Of a stretch of DNA of 64,000 bases, positions 39,243-49,590 are shown piece after piece. The stretch spans positions 2,174,501 through 2,238,500 of the forward strand of contig NZ_VHJK01000001.1 in assembly GCF_007004095.1 (NCBI RefSeq). The letters are read 5' to 3'. Position 1 is the first letter of the stretch, and every line of letters starts with the position of its first letter. Under the pieces are notes generated by a model. It did not search any database and had not been told where the DNA came from. It saw only the letters and a program-made list of their open reading frames with translations. This DNA is from Erythrobacter insulae (GTDB taxonomy: Bacteria; Pseudomonadota; Alphaproteobacteria; Sphingomonadales; Sphingomonadaceae). The position numbers were made by a program, and so were the translations under genes.

Positions 39243-40664
39243 CTATCGGGCTTCTTGCCCCAGCACCCAGTCAAGCACCGGGTCCTGACCGGAGGCATAT
39301 TGGGCAAAGGTGGGTTGAATAGGGTGATCGAGATTTAATTTGCCAATCGGCTTTGCATTGCGTTCGGCAGCGGAGAAACAATGCTCCGTCTCGGCACTTG
39401 AGCAACCGTTTTCCCAGTCATGATAACCGGTTGAATACGATATGAAATAGCCAGAATTGGGCAGTACAAAACTCTCACCCCGCTCGGCCCAGAATTGCAT
39501 CCGGTCGCCCATCGGCTGGCCGACCAGAACCATTCGGTCGCCCGTATTCTGTTTGATCAAAGCGGCCGCCACAATCGCAGCGGAGAAGGTTTGCGGGCCG
39601 ACCAGAACATAGGCTTTGCCATCGGTAGAAAGCGCTTCGCCAAGTCGCCGAGCGAAGGGCATCGCATTGCCCAGATCGCCGCCGGGGTTCCACCGCAGAT
39701 CGACGATCACGAACGGAAATCCGCCATCCGGTGCGCCAGACAGAGCTGCAACCAATTGGCTTTTTACCTCGTGCTCTGGATATTCAACCAGGTAATTGGA
39801 CCGGACATACATCCCGCCGCCCATCGGTACGGCCTTCACCAGATCGCCATCATCCCTAAGGGTCAGCGGCGCTTTGATGGCCTTTCCATCGACAACGCGG
39901 ACCCATTCTTCGCCTTCATCGGGCAGCGGTTCTGCGCGCAGTGCGTGATACGGGTGACGGTAGTAAAATTCGGTTTCCGCGACCGGCGGCAGCGCAGCCA
40001 GTTCATGCTCGGTTTGGGCCCCTGCGCGATCGCGAAGGATAACGGTGATGGTATCGGGATTGTCGGCGAGGCCTGCGGCATGAAGCAGGTCGGGCGAACG
40101 CAGGAAATTGAGCGCGGAATAGGTGCGCTGTGCCTCTGGTCCGCCGGAATATCGGGCCAGTCCGTTCATCACAGCGGTGATGTCATGGCCATCAATCGAG
40201 ACGAGTTCCTGGCCGAGCAGGCTTTTATTCGATTGATGCGCACGAACGGCGTAATACCCATCAGCAAAGGGGAAAAATTCAAGGCCAGAGCGATTGAACT
40301 GGCGGAACGCGGCGACGCTATCGCTGCCGGTGTGGGCGTTGTCGGCAAGCGCCATCAAGGCATGCGTTTCCATCAGGAATTGGGCCTCGTTCATCCCCGC
40401 TGCGCGGGCTTTTGCGTCGCTAAGCAGGCTAAGAAATTCTGCACGTTGTTCCGGGGAAAAGCTGCGGTCGTAATCGAGGATTGACGCCAGATATTGCAGG
40501 TCTTGCTGGCGGGCTTCTTGCGGTGTTGCCGGCGCAGCGAAATTGGCGGCTTGGACCGAGGGGCTAAACCGCAGCCATTGATCGATACGCGGCCAGAAAT
40601 AGACACCAAAAGCGACAGAAGCGATTAGCCAGACTGCCCCGAACCACTTCAAAAATCGCTTCAT
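39243..40664 (-). CDS. S41-like (C-terminal processing peptidase-type) exported protein
   Basis: A 473-residue protein with an N-terminal signal or anchor helix (WFGAVWLIASVAFGVYFW). A PDZ-like segment (LLGQELVSIDGHDITAV) is followed by a tail-specific-protease core: VIVDLRWNPGGDLGNA, then VLVGPQTFSAAIVAAALIKQ. The Ser of TFSAA is where S41 peptidases have the nucleophile. A following lysine in IKQN may not be the usual general base, so activity is unproven. ATG 40664 has GGGGGAT upstream. It stands between the photolyase-like gene and GST on the same strand. Confidence 0.75.
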   Translation of the reverse strand: MKRFLKWFGAVWLIASVAFGVYFWPRIDQWLRFSPSVQAANFAAPATPQEARQQDLQYLASILDYDRSFSPEQRAEFLSLLSDAKARAAGMNEAQFLMETHALMALADNAHTGSDSVAAFRQFNRSGLEFFPFADGYYAVRAHQSNKSLLGQELVSIDGHDITAVMNGLARYSGGPEAQRTYSALNFLRSPDLLHAAGLADNPDTITVILRDRAGAQTEHELAALPPVAETEFYYRHPYHALRAEPLPDEGEEWVRVVDGKAIKAPLTLRDDGDLVKAVPMGGGMYVRSNYLVEYPEHEVKSQLVAALSGAPDGGFPFVIVDLRWNPGGDLGNAMPFARRLGEALSTDGKAYVLVGPQTFSAAIVAAALIKQNTGDRMVLVGQPMGDRMQFWAERGESFVLPNSGYFISYSTGYHDWENGCSSAETEHCFSAAERNAKPIGKLNLDHPIQPTFAQYASGQDPVLDWVLGQEAR

Positions 40665-40717
40665 AACTTTATCCCCCGGCCATCAGACTATCGTGCCAGC
40701 GGGGCAAAGCAATGCGT

Positions 40718-42280
40718 TTAATCGCGGGCCCACCCTTTGCGGGCAGGGGTCAGGCTGTCTAGAAAGGCATCCGCGCTTTCCAGATAATCGGCGCGCTTTT
40801 GTTCATCCATCCGGTCCCAATTCGAATAGATCCGGCCAATCCGGTGATTGCTTTGGAGCCGGTCCCGGTGGCGGTCCATAAAATGCCAATAAAGCGGGTT
40901 GAACGGACACGCGCCTTCGCCGGTTTTCTTGCTGACGGAGTATGTGCACTCTTTGCAGTAATCGGACATCTTGTTGATGTAATTCCCGCTGGCGGCATAG
41001 GGTTTCGTCGCGAGGTTTCCGCCGTCTGCATATAGGATCATGCTGGAAACATTGGGCAATTCCACCCAATCATAAGCGTCAGCGTAAACGGCCAGATACC
41101 AATCTTGTACATCGCGCGGATTGATCCCGGCGAGCAGGCAAAAATTACCAAGCACCATCAGACGCTGGATATGGTGCGCGTGGGCATTGCTTTTGGTGGA
41201 CCGAATGCAATCGGCAAGGCACCGCATATCGGTTTCACCGGTCCAGAAAAACTCCGGCAAAGCGCGCTGGGCGTTCAGTTTGTTGTCGCTTTCCAGACCC
41301 GGCATATGGAGCCAGTAGAACCCGCGAATATATTCGCGCCAGCCGATGATCTGGCGGATAAAACCCTCGACCGAATTGAGCGGTGCTGTGCCATCTTCGT
41401 AAGCCTGCTCGGCGCGCTGGCACAGCTCCAACGGATCGAGCAATCCGCAATTGATGCTGGTTGAAAGCATAGAGTGGAACATATCGTCCGACCCGTGAAC
41501 CATCGCGTCCTGATACGGGCCGAATTTCTCGATGCGCTCGGCAAAGAATGCGTCGGCGGCCTGTTCGGCCTCTGAGCGGTTCACCGGCCATTGGAACGGT
41601 TCAAGATCGCCAAAGTGATCGCCGAATTTCTCACTGACCAGAGCGATCACTTCGCGGGTTATTTCGTCAGGTTCAAACTTTGGCACCGGCGGCGGATCAA
41701 GGTTATCCTTGGGCGGTTCGCGATTGTCCTTGTCGTAATTCCAATCGCCGCCTTTGGGCTTGCCATCGCCGGTCATCAAAATACCGGTTTTCTTGCGCAT
41801 CTCGCGATAGAAATGCTCCATCGTCAGATGTTTGCGGCCCTCGGCCCAATCGCGAAACTCCTGATGCGAACAAAGGAAACGATCATCGGGCAGAATTTCG
41901 ACTTCGCAGGCGAATTTGTCCGGCCATTCCTCAATCGCTTGTTGAACGCGCCATTCGCTGGCTTCGGTAATGTGAACCGCGCGCGGTTCATGCCGCTCAA
42001 TCGCTCGCGCGACTTCGCCCGTGAAGCTGCCGGAATTGTCTTTATCGGTCAGTTCCACATAATCGACCGTCCACCCCGCTTCGCGCAATTCGGCAGCGAA
42101 GTGGCGCATTGCAGAAAAAATCAGCACAATCTTTTGCTTGTGGTGTTTGACATAAGTCGCCTCGTCCCAGACCTCCATCATCAGGATGACGGTATCATCT
42201 TTGGTGCGGCCTTTGATTGCGGCAAGGGTGCGGGTCAATTGGTCGCCGAGGACGGGGACGAGGATCGGTTGATTGGACAT
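40718..42280 (-). CDS. iron-sulfur cryptochrome/photolyase-related protein (FeS-BCP/PhrB type)
   Basis: A 520-residue member of the deoxyribodipyrimidine photolyase-related family that includes bacterial (6-4) photolyases with a 4Fe-4S cluster. Visible features are the N-terminal antenna-type domain (PILVPVLGDQLT), the helical FAD domain (VEGFIRQIIGWREYIRGFYW and NAHAHHIQRLMVLGNF), and C-terminal cysteines (DYCKECTYS, GACPFNPLYW) with an upstream Cys in LADCIRS. It repairs (6-4) photoproducts or senses blue light. ATG 42280 is preferred to a TTG two codons earlier. Confidence 0.92.
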   Translation of the reverse strand: MSNQPILVPVLGDQLTRTLAAIKGRTKDDTVILMMEVWDEATYVKHHKQKIVLIFSAMRHFAAELREAGWTVDYVELTDKDNSGSFTGEVARAIERHEPRAVHITEASEWRVQQAIEEWPDKFACEVEILPDDRFLCSHQEFRDWAEGRKHLTMEHFYREMRKKTGILMTGDGKPKGGDWNYDKDNREPPKDNLDPPPVPKFEPDEITREVIALVSEKFGDHFGDLEPFQWPVNRSEAEQAADAFFAERIEKFGPYQDAMVHGSDDMFHSMLSTSINCGLLDPLELCQRAEQAYEDGTAPLNSVEGFIRQIIGWREYIRGFYWLHMPGLESDNKLNAQRALPEFFWTGETDMRCLADCIRSTKSNAHAHHIQRLMVLGNFCLLAGINPRDVQDWYLAVYADAYDWVELPNVSSMILYADGGNLATKPYAASGNYINKMSDYCKECTYSVSKKTGEGACPFNPLYWHFMDRHRDRLQSNHRIGRIYSNWDRMDEQKRADYLESADAFLDSLTPARKGWARD

Positions 42281-42405
42281 GCCCAATGAATGATCGAAAG
42301 GGCAATAAGTGCCTTCGTTAGCGAGTTATTCGCTTGTTGCGTGATCCGCCAGCAGTCCTGCGATGCTTTTTAAACCCTTGCATTTTCGATGATGCAACCT
42401 TGCGG

Positions 42406-44571
42406 TCAGACAAAACTGTAGGGATCAATATCCACACCCACGCGGACACCCGGCGGAAAATTGTGAGCATCGAGCCATTCTCGCAAGGTCGCCTGCAAAT
42501 TTGCGCTTCGGCGCGCATTGACGAGAAAGCGGTATCGGTATCGTCCGCGCAGCAACGCGAGAGGCGCGGGCGCGGGCCCAAGTATGTACAGATCATCGCG
42601 GTCGGGGCGGGTATCGCCTAGCCTCGCGGCTGCCGCGCGCGCTTCTTTTTCATCCTCGCTGGACAAGATGATCGCCGCCCACCGGCCAAATGGCGGGGCA
42701 CCGGCATCGCGGCGCGCCTCTGTTTCAGCGGCGTAGAACGCATCACGATCACCGTTGGCCAAGGCTGCGATGACAGGAGCATCCGGGTGGCGCGTCTGGA
42801 TCAAGACTTCGCCGGGTTTCGATCCGCGTCCCGCGCGCCCCGCGACCTGCGCGACCTGTTGATAGGTGCGCTCTGCCGCGCGCAGATCGCCCCCTTCAAG
42901 GCCAAGATCGGCATCCACCACACCCACCAATGTCAGGTCGGGAAAGTGAAACCCTTTCGTGACCAGCTGTGTACCGACAATCACATCTATCGCCTTGGCC
43001 TCTGCCTGCGCGATAAAGGCCGCGGCGCGTTCCGGATTACCAAGTGTATCGGAAGTGGCCACGGCAACGCGGGCTTCGGGAAACAGCTCACCAACTTCAT
43101 CGGCGATCCGTTCAACCCCGGGGCCGCAAGCGACCAGGCAATCGCTTTCACCGCAGTCTGGGCAGGCGTCGGGAACCTGCGTTTCAAGCCCGCAATGGTG
43201 GCATGCAAGGCGGGCGGACAATCGGTGTTCGACCAGCCAAGCGCTGCAATTGGGGCATTGGAAACGGTGTCCGCAATTGCGGCACAGAGTGAGCGGGGCA
43301 TAGCCGCGCCGGTTGAGGAACAAGAGTGATTGCTCCCCCTTTTCCAGCCTCAGTTCGAGCGCGCGGATGATTGGCGCGGATAACCAGCGGCCCGATGCGG
43401 GTTTTTCATCAGTCAGATTGACCAATTTGATTTCCGGCAATTGCGCCCCGCCAAATCGGCTCGGCAGCTCCATCAATTCATATGTGCCGGTTGAAGCCAT
43501 ATGCAGACTTTCAAGCGCCGGGGTCGCGCTGGCGAGGATCACCGGAATACTTTCAAACCGGGCCCGCATAACCGAGACATCGCGGGCATTATAGCGCACG
43601 CCATCATCCTGTTTGAAGCTGACCTCGTGCGCTTCATCCACCACGATCAGGCCAAGATTGGCATAAGGCAGAAACAGCGCGGAGCGCGCGCCGACAATCA
43701 CCTGCGCGGTCCCATTGCTGATGGCGCGCCACGCTCTGCGGCGCTCGGTCGATTTCAGCGAGGAATGCCACAAAACCGGCGGCGTGCCGAAGCGCTTTTC
43801 AAATCGGACCAGAAAATTCTCGGTCAGCGCGATTTCGGGCAGCAGGACGAGAACCTGCCGGCCCAGACGGATCGCTTCGGCAACGGGTTCAAAATAGGTT
43901 TCGGTCTTGCCCGATCCTGTGACGCCATCCAGCAGAACGGGCGCATAATCTTGCGCTTGCACTTTCTTTACCAGCCGGTTTGCCACCTCCAGTTGATCAT
44001 CGGACAATGCAGGCTGATGAAAATCTGGGTCCGCTGCGGGGTAGGGGCGGTCGATGGCGACGGTGACCGGTTCAATCACGCCCTGATTGACCAGTCCGCG
44101 CAAGACCCCTTCGGATACACCGGCGATGGCCGCCAGTTCGCGGATAATGCCCTGTTCCCCCTCGAGAGCATCAATCGCTGCGGCGCGTTGCGGAGTCATG
44201 CGTTCGGGTGTGCCGCCGCTAAGCCGGTATTCGGTGGTGGTCATTGGTCCGCCCAGCGCGCCGCCGCTGGACAAAACCATCCGTGCGACACTGGCCAGAG
44301 CCGCGCAATAATATTCGGCGGTCCATTCGATTAACCGGCGCAGTGGCTGTGAGAGTGGCGGCACATCGACCACCTCGAGGATGGGGCGAAGTTTGCTCGC
44401 ATCGACCTGTGCACCGGGCAAACGGCCATTATCCCAGACGATCCCGGTCACTTTTCGCGGACCCAAAGGCGCAATCACCACGGAGCCGGGCTCGATTGGC
44501 ATACGCTCGGGCACGGTGTAATCCAGTGGGCCGAGCGCTGCATTAAGAACAAGAAGTCTGACGCGGTTCAT
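42406..44571 (-). CDS. priA: primosomal replication restart helicase PriA
   Basis: 3'-5' superfamily 2 helicase that reloads the replisome at stalled forks. The 721-residue protein has Walker A GVTGSGKT at 216-223 and DEAH at 312-315. Eight cysteines form the zinc-binding insert (CRNCGHRFQCPNC through CPDCGESD). Helicase motifs V and VI are in the second half (GTQLVTKGFHFPDL, QVAGRAGRG). The length is normal. It is divergent from the DUF4197 gene, with about 50 nt in which the two starts must share a promoter region. Confidence 0.97.
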   Translation of the reverse strand: MNRVRLLVLNAALGPLDYTVPERMPIEPGSVVIAPLGPRKVTGIVWDNGRLPGAQVDASKLRPILEVVDVPPLSQPLRRLIEWTAEYYCAALASVARMVLSSGGALGGPMTTTEYRLSGGTPERMTPQRAAAIDALEGEQGIIRELAAIAGVSEGVLRGLVNQGVIEPVTVAIDRPYPAADPDFHQPALSDDQLEVANRLVKKVQAQDYAPVLLDGVTGSGKTETYFEPVAEAIRLGRQVLVLLPEIALTENFLVRFEKRFGTPPVLWHSSLKSTERRRAWRAISNGTAQVIVGARSALFLPYANLGLIVVDEAHEVSFKQDDGVRYNARDVSVMRARFESIPVILASATPALESLHMASTGTYELMELPSRFGGAQLPEIKLVNLTDEKPASGRWLSAPIIRALELRLEKGEQSLLFLNRRGYAPLTLCRNCGHRFQCPNCSAWLVEHRLSARLACHHCGLETQVPDACPDCGESDCLVACGPGVERIADEVGELFPEARVAVATSDTLGNPERAAAFIAQAEAKAIDVIVGTQLVTKGFHFPDLTLVGVVDADLGLEGGDLRAAERTYQQVAQVAGRAGRGSKPGEVLIQTRHPDAPVIAALANGDRDAFYAAETEARRDAGAPPFGRWAAIILSSEDEKEARAAAARLGDTRPDRDDLYILGPAPAPLALLRGRYRYRFLVNARRSANLQATLREWLDAHNFPPGVRVGVDIDPYSFV

Positions 44572-44622
44572 GATTCATCCGCAATATGGGCGCGGCAGGG
44601 TGCATACGACAAGGAGCAGGTG

Positions 44623-45327
44623 ATGGATATGAACGGGCTTAATCGAACAAATCTTGGGCGGCGCGCGATTATCAGGGGCGCGATGGGCGGTGCGGCTGTG
44701 CTTGTATTGCCCGCATGTTCGACAATTCCGGGCTTCAGCCTGACCGAGGCCGTGCGCCGGTTGTTGCTGCTTTCAAGCGAACGGGCGTTTGCCCGGTTGA
44801 CGGCGCCAGACGGATATTGGGATGAACAGGTTGCGCGGCTCGGCTTGAATAACTTGCTCGGTACGCGCGGCGATGTCCTGTCGCGGATCCTAACCTCAAC
44901 ATTATTCAAAAACAGGCTGGAAGATGCGTTCGCCGATATCGCTATCGAAGGGTCTTATCGAGCCGCGCCCGTTGTGACCGAGGCCGTTCGCGTGATTGGG
45001 ATCGGCAATGCGATCGCGTTGGTGAGAGGCGGACCAAAAGCTGCGACCGCTGCGCTGCGCGGGGAGCTGGGCGGACGGTTGATCGAGGCGATGGTCCCCG
45101 AATTGGGAGAAGCAATTGAAATCGCATCCGATCCCTTGGTCGGTCAATTGATCGACGCTGCGACCGGAACCGATATCAGCGGGATTGCCAGGCGGCTTGC
45201 AGGAAATATCGACGATGCGATCTGGACGGAAATCGGCAATGAAGAGGCGGTCATCCGCGCAAACCCGCAGGCCACGCGTGATCCGGTGTTGATTGGCGTG
45301 TTTGGCGCAGGCGCGGTAAACCGGTAA
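44623..45327 (+). CDS. DUF4197 family protein, probable Tat-type lipoprotein
   Basis: A 234-residue protein with a twin-arginine-like leader (LGRRAIIRGAMGG) and a possible lipid-attachment Cys in LPACST. The body fits DUF4197: a helical domain with YWDEQVARLG, LTSTLFKNRLEDAF and IDDAIWTEIGNEEAVIRANP near the C-terminus. Function is unknown. ATG 44623 follows AAGGAG by 6 nt; a GTG lies one codon earlier. It ends 4 nt from the convergent DUF2490 gene. Confidence 0.82.
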   Translation: MDMNGLNRTNLGRRAIIRGAMGGAAVLVLPACSTIPGFSLTEAVRRLLLLSSERAFARLTAPDGYWDEQVARLGLNNLLGTRGDVLSRILTSTLFKNRLEDAFADIAIEGSYRAAPVVTEAVRVIGIGNAIALVRGGPKAATAALRGELGGRLIEAMVPELGEAIEIASDPLVGQLIDAATGTDISGIARRLAGNIDDAIWTEIGNEEAVIRANPQATRDPVLIGVFGAGAVNR

Positions 45328-45331
45328 AGTT

Positions 45332-46006
45332 TCAGAACCGCGCTGTAACTCCGAAATTTGCGACATGATCCATTCGATCTTCGCCGCTGCGTACGACATA
45401 TTGGTTGAGATATCCCGGCGTAAACGAAACGCCTTTGGCGACCGGAAAGGATACGCCTGCAAAGTTACGCCATAATGCCACCCCTCCGCGGTTAAAGCGG
45501 GTTTCGTTCACGCCGATAAACGGCTCTGTATAGAGGACAAGGTTGGTCTTCTCGCTGATCGGCGCGGTCAGTTGCACCTGGTTGCGATACCGCAGGCCGG
45601 TTTCGCCATCTTCTTCAAAGAAGCGCTGTTCAAAACGGTTACGCGACGTAAGCTTCACACCGTCTTCGGTGTTGATCAGTGTCAACGTGACCTCCTGATA
45701 AATGCGGTGTTCGTTGATTTGAGCCGGGCCGACCGGATCGGTCAGGATATAGGCGTAACCACCGCCAACCGTCGCCGTTTCGTTCAACCGATATCCAACG
45801 AAGGACCGCAGCAGCAATTGGCCCAGTCGGTCGGCATCTTGGGTAAAACGCTCCTGCGCCTCGGCACGCACAAACCAATCCCCGTCCTTGTCCAGATCGA
45901 CAAAAATGAACTGTCCGCCCCAGACATTAAAATCGTCTTCTGTCGCAGCGGCAGGAGAGGCGAATACCGCTGCAATCGCGGCGGCGAAGAGGAGAATTCG
46001 TTGCAT
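45332..46006 (-). CDS. DUF2490 family outer-membrane-like protein
   Basis: A 224-residue protein with a cleavable signal peptide (QRILLFAAAIAAVFASPAAA). A series of amphipathic beta strands follows, with alternating aromatic residues (FNVWGGQFIF, FVGYRLNETATVGGGYAYI), and it ends in Phe (FGVTARF), the pattern of a small outer-membrane beta barrel. DUF2490 members have no assigned function. Start ATG 46006 is fixed by the signal peptide. Confidence 0.8.
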   Translation of the reverse strand: MQRILLFAAAIAAVFASPAAATEDDFNVWGGQFIFVDLDKDGDWFVRAEAQERFTQDADRLGQLLLRSFVGYRLNETATVGGGYAYILTDPVGPAQINEHRIYQEVTLTLINTEDGVKLTSRNRFEQRFFEEDGETGLRYRNQVQLTAPISEKTNLVLYTEPFIGVNETRFNRGGVALWRNFAGVSFPVAKGVSFTPGYLNQYVVRSGEDRMDHVANFGVTARF

Positions 46007-46192
46007 TTCATAAAATCCCGTTTGATCCCGATATTGCCATTGAAGCAATGTAATAACATAACTTAAGCGTGTTAAGCAGGTTCCCGATCAAAAATACAGT
46101 GCGCTAATGGCTAAGCGTGGGTGGCCTCGCACCCGGCGCTGTGCCATCCCGTGTCTCAACGAATCGCGACACATTACGGGAGGCACTTTGCC

Positions 46193-46846
46193 ATGAAATT
46201 CTTTGCTGACACCGCCGAGATTGACGAGATCAAGGATCTGGCCGCAACCGGCCTGCTTGATGGTGTCACGACAAACCCGTCATTGATTGCTAAATCCGGG
46301 CGGGATTTCATGGAAGTGACCAAGGAAATCTGCGGTCTGACGGATGGACCGGTTAGCGCCGAGGTCGTCGCGCTCGATCATGCAACCATGATGAAAGAGG
46401 CCGAAGTCCTGCGCAAGATCGCAGACAATGTTTGCATCAAGGTCCCGCTGACGGTTGATGGTCTTAAGACGTGCAAAGCGCTGAGCAATGATGGCACTAT
46501 GGTCAACGTCACGCTGTGCTTTTCCGCAAATCAGGCGCTGCTCGCGGCAAAGGCCGGGGCGACATTCATTTCGCCATTCGTGGGCCGTCACGACGATAAC
46601 GGCTTTGACGGGATGGACCTGATCGAAGACATTCGTCTGATTTACGACAATTACGGTTTTGAAACCGAAATCCTCGTCGCCAGTGTCCGCCATGTCACCC
46701 ACGTGCTCGAAGCGGCCAAAATCGGAGCGGATGTAATGACCGCGCCGCCAAAGGTGATCCATGCGTTGTTCAAACATGTTCTCACCGACAAGGGCATTGA
46801 AGGTTTCCTGAAAGATTGGGAAAAAACGGGACAAACAATCGGTTGA
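46193..46846 (+). CDS. fsa: transaldolase-family protein (TalC / fructose-6-phosphate aldolase type)
   Basis: A 217-residue short transaldolase. The N-terminus is the diagnostic [13 protein letters not shown], with GVTTNPSLI at ~24-32. The Schiff-base Lys is K83 in CIKVPLT. SFVGR-like residues appear as [16 protein letters not shown]. Enzymes of this subfamily act either as transaldolase in the pentose phosphate pathway or as fructose-6-phosphate aldolase; the sequence alone does not decide. ATG 46193 has a GGGAGG upstream. It lies 17 nt before cobT. Confidence 0.9.
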   Translation: MKFFADTAEIDEIKDLAATGLLDGVTTNPSLIAKSGRDFMEVTKEICGLTDGPVSAEVVALDHATMMKEAEVLRKIADNVCIKVPLTVDGLKTCKALSNDGTMVNVTLCFSANQALLAAKAGATFISPFVGRHDDNGFDGMDLIEDIRLIYDNYGFETEILVASVRHVTHVLEAAKIGADVMTAPPKVIHALFKHVLTDKGIEGFLKDWEKTGQTIG

Positions 46847-46863
46847 TCCCTACCTGATCCACG

Positions 46864-48705
46864 ATGGCTGAAGAATCCCCTCTCGATATATTCAAACAGG
46901 CTTTGACCGGAGCTTCGCGAGCAATCGCGAAAGATGCCGAGGTTGAAGTCGCCTGGAGCGCGGATGTGCCGGGTGCGGCAGGCAATCGTTTCCGCGTGCC
47001 ATTGCCGGCGCGCGATTTGCCTGAGGATCAGGTCACCGAGGCGCGCGGATTTGCCGATAGTTTCGCGCTCAAGCTGCGGCATCACAACGCCGGACTGCAC
47101 GCGGTCAATGCACCCCCGGAACCGGTCGCACGCGCATGTTATGATGCGATCGAGCAGGTCCGGTACGAGGCGTTGGGCGCAAACCGGTTTGGCGGGATCA
47201 AATCCAATCTCGATGCGGCCTTGAAAAACCGCATCGCAAGCGATGATATCTTGCGGGCGCAAGATTCCAGCGAGGTTCCGCTGGAGACCGCTTTGTCATT
47301 GATCCTGCGCGAGCGTTTGACCGGAGAGCCCATTCCAGAGCGCGCTGAAGCCGGGATCGGTCTGGTGCGTGGCGCAATCGAGGACAAGGTTGGCAAAAAT
47401 TTCGCCGATCTGTTCGACCAGCTTGGCGATCAGGAGGGCTTTCAAAAACTCGCGCTGGATATGCTGCGCGATCTCGATCTAACCCGCCCGACCGACACTC
47501 CTGACGAAAACGAGAGCAACGAAGACGGCGACGAGGATGACGGGTCCAACGAAGATCAGCCCAGCGACGAGCAGCAGGACGGAGATGCTGATCCGCAAAG
47601 CGCCGAAATGGCTGGCGAAATGGCCGAAGGCGAAGGCGAGGGCGACGCTGACAGCGACATGTCCGCCGACGAAGAAATGCAGGAAGGTGAGCCGGGTGAA
47701 GACGGCGATGCCTCCAATGCTCCGATCCGCCCGAACCGTCCGCAAGCCGACATTCCAGACGGGCTGGATTATAAATACTTCACCAACCAGTTTGACGAGG
47801 AAATCGCAGCGCCCGAGCTGTGCGATGCAGAAGAACTTGATCGGCTGCGCGCCTATCTCGATAGCCAGCTAACGGGGCTTCAGGGCGTCGTGACGCGCCT
47901 CGCCAACCGTTTGCAGCGCCGATTGATGGCGCAACAAAACCGCAGCTGGGATTTCGATCAGGAAGAAGGTGTGCTCGACGCGGCTCGTCTTTCCCGCGTC
48001 GTCGTATCTCCCGGCACCGCGCTGTCTTACAAGGTTGAGCGCGATGTCGATTTCAAGGATACAGTCGTCACGCTGCTGATCGACAATTCCGGTTCGATGC
48101 GTGGCCGCCCGATCAGCATGGCCGCGATCAGCGCGGACATTCTGGCGCGCACTCTGGAACGGTGCGGGGTCAAGACGGAGATCCTCGGTTTTACCACCCG
48201 CGCATGGAAAGGCGGCCAATCGCGCGAGGCGTGGTTGGCCGATGGCAAGCCGCAAAATCCCGGTCGTCTCAATGATTTGCGGCACATCATTTACAAACAG
48301 GCTGATGAGCCATGGCGCCGTGCGCGCCGCAATCTCGGCCTGATGATGCGCGAAGGCTTGCTAAAAGAAAACATCGACGGAGAGGCATTGATGTGGGCGC
48401 ACAGCCGCCTGATTTACCGCCCCGAAGAACGCCGCATCCTGATGGTGATTTCCGACGGCGCGCCGGTCGATGACAGCACTCTAAGCGTGAACAGCGCAGG
48501 ATATCTCGAAGCGCATCTGCGCGGGGTGATCGAATGGATCGAAAACGTATCCCCCATCCAACTCGTCGCCATCGGTATCGGCCACGATGTGACGCGATAT
48601 TATCGGCGCGCGGTGACGATCATGGATGTCGAACAACTGGGCGGCACGATCATGGAACAGCTCGCGGAATTGTTCGAGGACGAGAAGGGCAAGGGGCGGC
48701 GGTGA
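46864..48705 (+). CDS. cobT: cobaltochelatase subunit CobT
   Basis: AAA+-associated subunit of the aerobic cobalt chelatase, which normally works with CobS and CobN to insert cobalt into hydrogenobyrinic acid a,c-diamide. In the 613-residue protein, residues ~1-210 are the N-terminal domain. About residues 212-300 are a highly acidic linker of Asp/Glu/Gly. The C-terminal VWA domain has the MIDAS motif DNSGS at 407-411. No cobS, cobN or other cobalamin genes are in the window, so the chelatase role is inferred from the family only. It follows the transaldolase by 17 nt and overlaps the next small gene. Confidence 0.93.
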   Translation: MAEESPLDIFKQALTGASRAIAKDAEVEVAWSADVPGAAGNRFRVPLPARDLPEDQVTEARGFADSFALKLRHHNAGLHAVNAPPEPVARACYDAIEQVRYEALGANRFGGIKSNLDAALKNRIASDDILRAQDSSEVPLETALSLILRERLTGEPIPERAEAGIGLVRGAIEDKVGKNFADLFDQLGDQEGFQKLALDMLRDLDLTRPTDTPDENESNEDGDEDDGSNEDQPSDEQQDGDADPQSAEMAGEMAEGEGEGDADSDMSADEEMQEGEPGEDGDASNAPIRPNRPQADIPDGLDYKYFTNQFDEEIAAPELCDAEELDRLRAYLDSQLTGLQGVVTRLANRLQRRLMAQQNRSWDFDQEEGVLDAARLSRVVVSPGTALSYKVERDVDFKDTVVTLLIDNSGSMRGRPISMAAISADILARTLERCGVKTEILGFTTRAWKGGQSREAWLADGKPQNPGRLNDLRHIIYKQADEPWRRARRNLGLMMREGLLKENIDGEALMWAHSRLIYRPEERRILMVISDGAPVDDSTLSVNSAGYLEAHLRGVIEWIENVSPIQLVAIGIGHDVTRYYRRAVTIMDVEQLGGTIMEQLAELFEDEKGKGRR

Positions 48706-48926
48706 TAAAAGCTCAGGCTGAAAAAGCGATTCGCCAAATGTGCATTGAGTGGGCGAAAGAGATGGGTCTTGATCGAAAAGACTACTCCACAGCGAGCTTT
48801 GTTGAGTTTTGGCAATGGGCCCAGTCAAATTACTCATCCTATTTCAAATTCCGCACTTCGACAGGCGTCAGGTATGACGTTGAAAAGTGGTTTGAAGATG
48901 AAATGGGGCAGAAGGGTTTTGAATGA
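48702..48926 (+). CDS. small hypothetical protein
   Basis: A 74-residue protein rich in Trp, Tyr and Phe ([20 protein letters not shown]), with no signal peptide. It starts at a GTG that overlaps the cobT stop (GTGA) behind GGGG, and ends 2 nt before the nitroreductase ATG, so it is flush within a run of co-directional genes. Base composition is AT-richer than its neighbours. No family is recognised. Confidence 0.55.
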   Translation: MIKAQAEKAIRQMCIEWAKEMGLDRKDYSTASFVEFWQWAQSNYSSYFKFRTSTGVRYDVEKWFEDEMGQKGFE

Positions 48927-48927
48927 A

Positions 48928-49590
48928 ATGAACGTAACCGAAGCCGTCAAATCCCGCCGCTCTGTCCGCATGTTCACCGATCAGCCGGTTGAGCTGGAAA
49001 AAATCCGCCGCGTTATGGACACTGCGCGCTGGGCGCCTTCGGGCTGCAATTACCAGCCGTGGGAGGCCGCCATACTCACCGGCCAGCCGCTCAAAGACCT
49101 TCAGGCCAAGATCACCACCACGCCGCCGCAGGCCGCCGAATATGACTGGACCGCGCCCGGCCAAGAGGACGAATATAAACAGCGCCTCAATGCCGTGTCG
49201 AAAGGCATGTTTGGTTCGATGAATATCGCCCGCGATGATGGCGAGGGGCGGATGAAGGCAATGATGCGCAACGCCACCAGCTTTGATGCGCCGGTTGTCA
49301 TGCTCACATACTTTCCGCGCCTGATGAAAGAGGCGCAGTGGTCTGACACCGGCATGTGGCTGCAAACGGTGGCGTTGCTGCTGCGCGAGGAAGGGCTGGA
49401 TAGCTGTTTTCAGGAATATATGGCGCTTTATGCCAATGTGATCCGCGATCATCTTGGCCTCGACCATGAACGCTATATGCTGTTTTGCGGCATGGCGATT
49501 GGATACCGCGACGCGCAAGCACCGCTCAACAATTATGATCGAGAACGGGTCGCGCTAGATGAACAAGTGAAATTCATCGGCTGGGAATAA
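48928..49590 (+). CDS. nitroreductase family protein
   Basis: FMN-dependent oxidoreductase of 220 residues. It has the characteristic VKSRRSVRMFTDQPV start (FMN phosphate contacts) and ARWAPSGCNYQPW. The C-terminal GMAIGYRD stretch is typical of nitroreductases (PnbA/NfsB-like). It lacks the features of BluB, so the nearness to cobT is probably fortuitous. ATG 48928 lies just past the preceding stop. No terminator was seen in 49591-49792, a 202-nt gap before the CHAT gene. Confidence 0.88.
   Translation: MNVTEAVKSRRSVRMFTDQPVELEKIRRVMDTARWAPSGCNYQPWEAAILTGQPLKDLQAKITTTPPQAAEYDWTAPGQEDEYKQRLNAVSKGMFGSMNIARDDGEGRMKAMMRNATSFDAPVVMLTYFPRLMKEAQWSDTGMWLQTVALLLREEGLDSCFQEYMALYANVIRDHLGLDHERYMLFCGMAIGYRDAQAPLNNYDRERVALDEQVKFIGWE

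Noticed and set aside
46062-46076. CTTAA-N5-TTAAG inverted repeat between the DUF2490 and transaldolase genes, considered as a CtrA site
   Set aside because: The spacing between the TTAA halves is 5, not the 7 required for CtrA, and such short AT motifs occur by chance.
48928-49590. Nitroreductase next to cobT considered as BluB (lower cobalamin ligand synthase)
   Set aside because: The N-terminal VKSRRSVR and the overall length and motifs fit ordinary nitroreductases; BluB-specific features were not seen.
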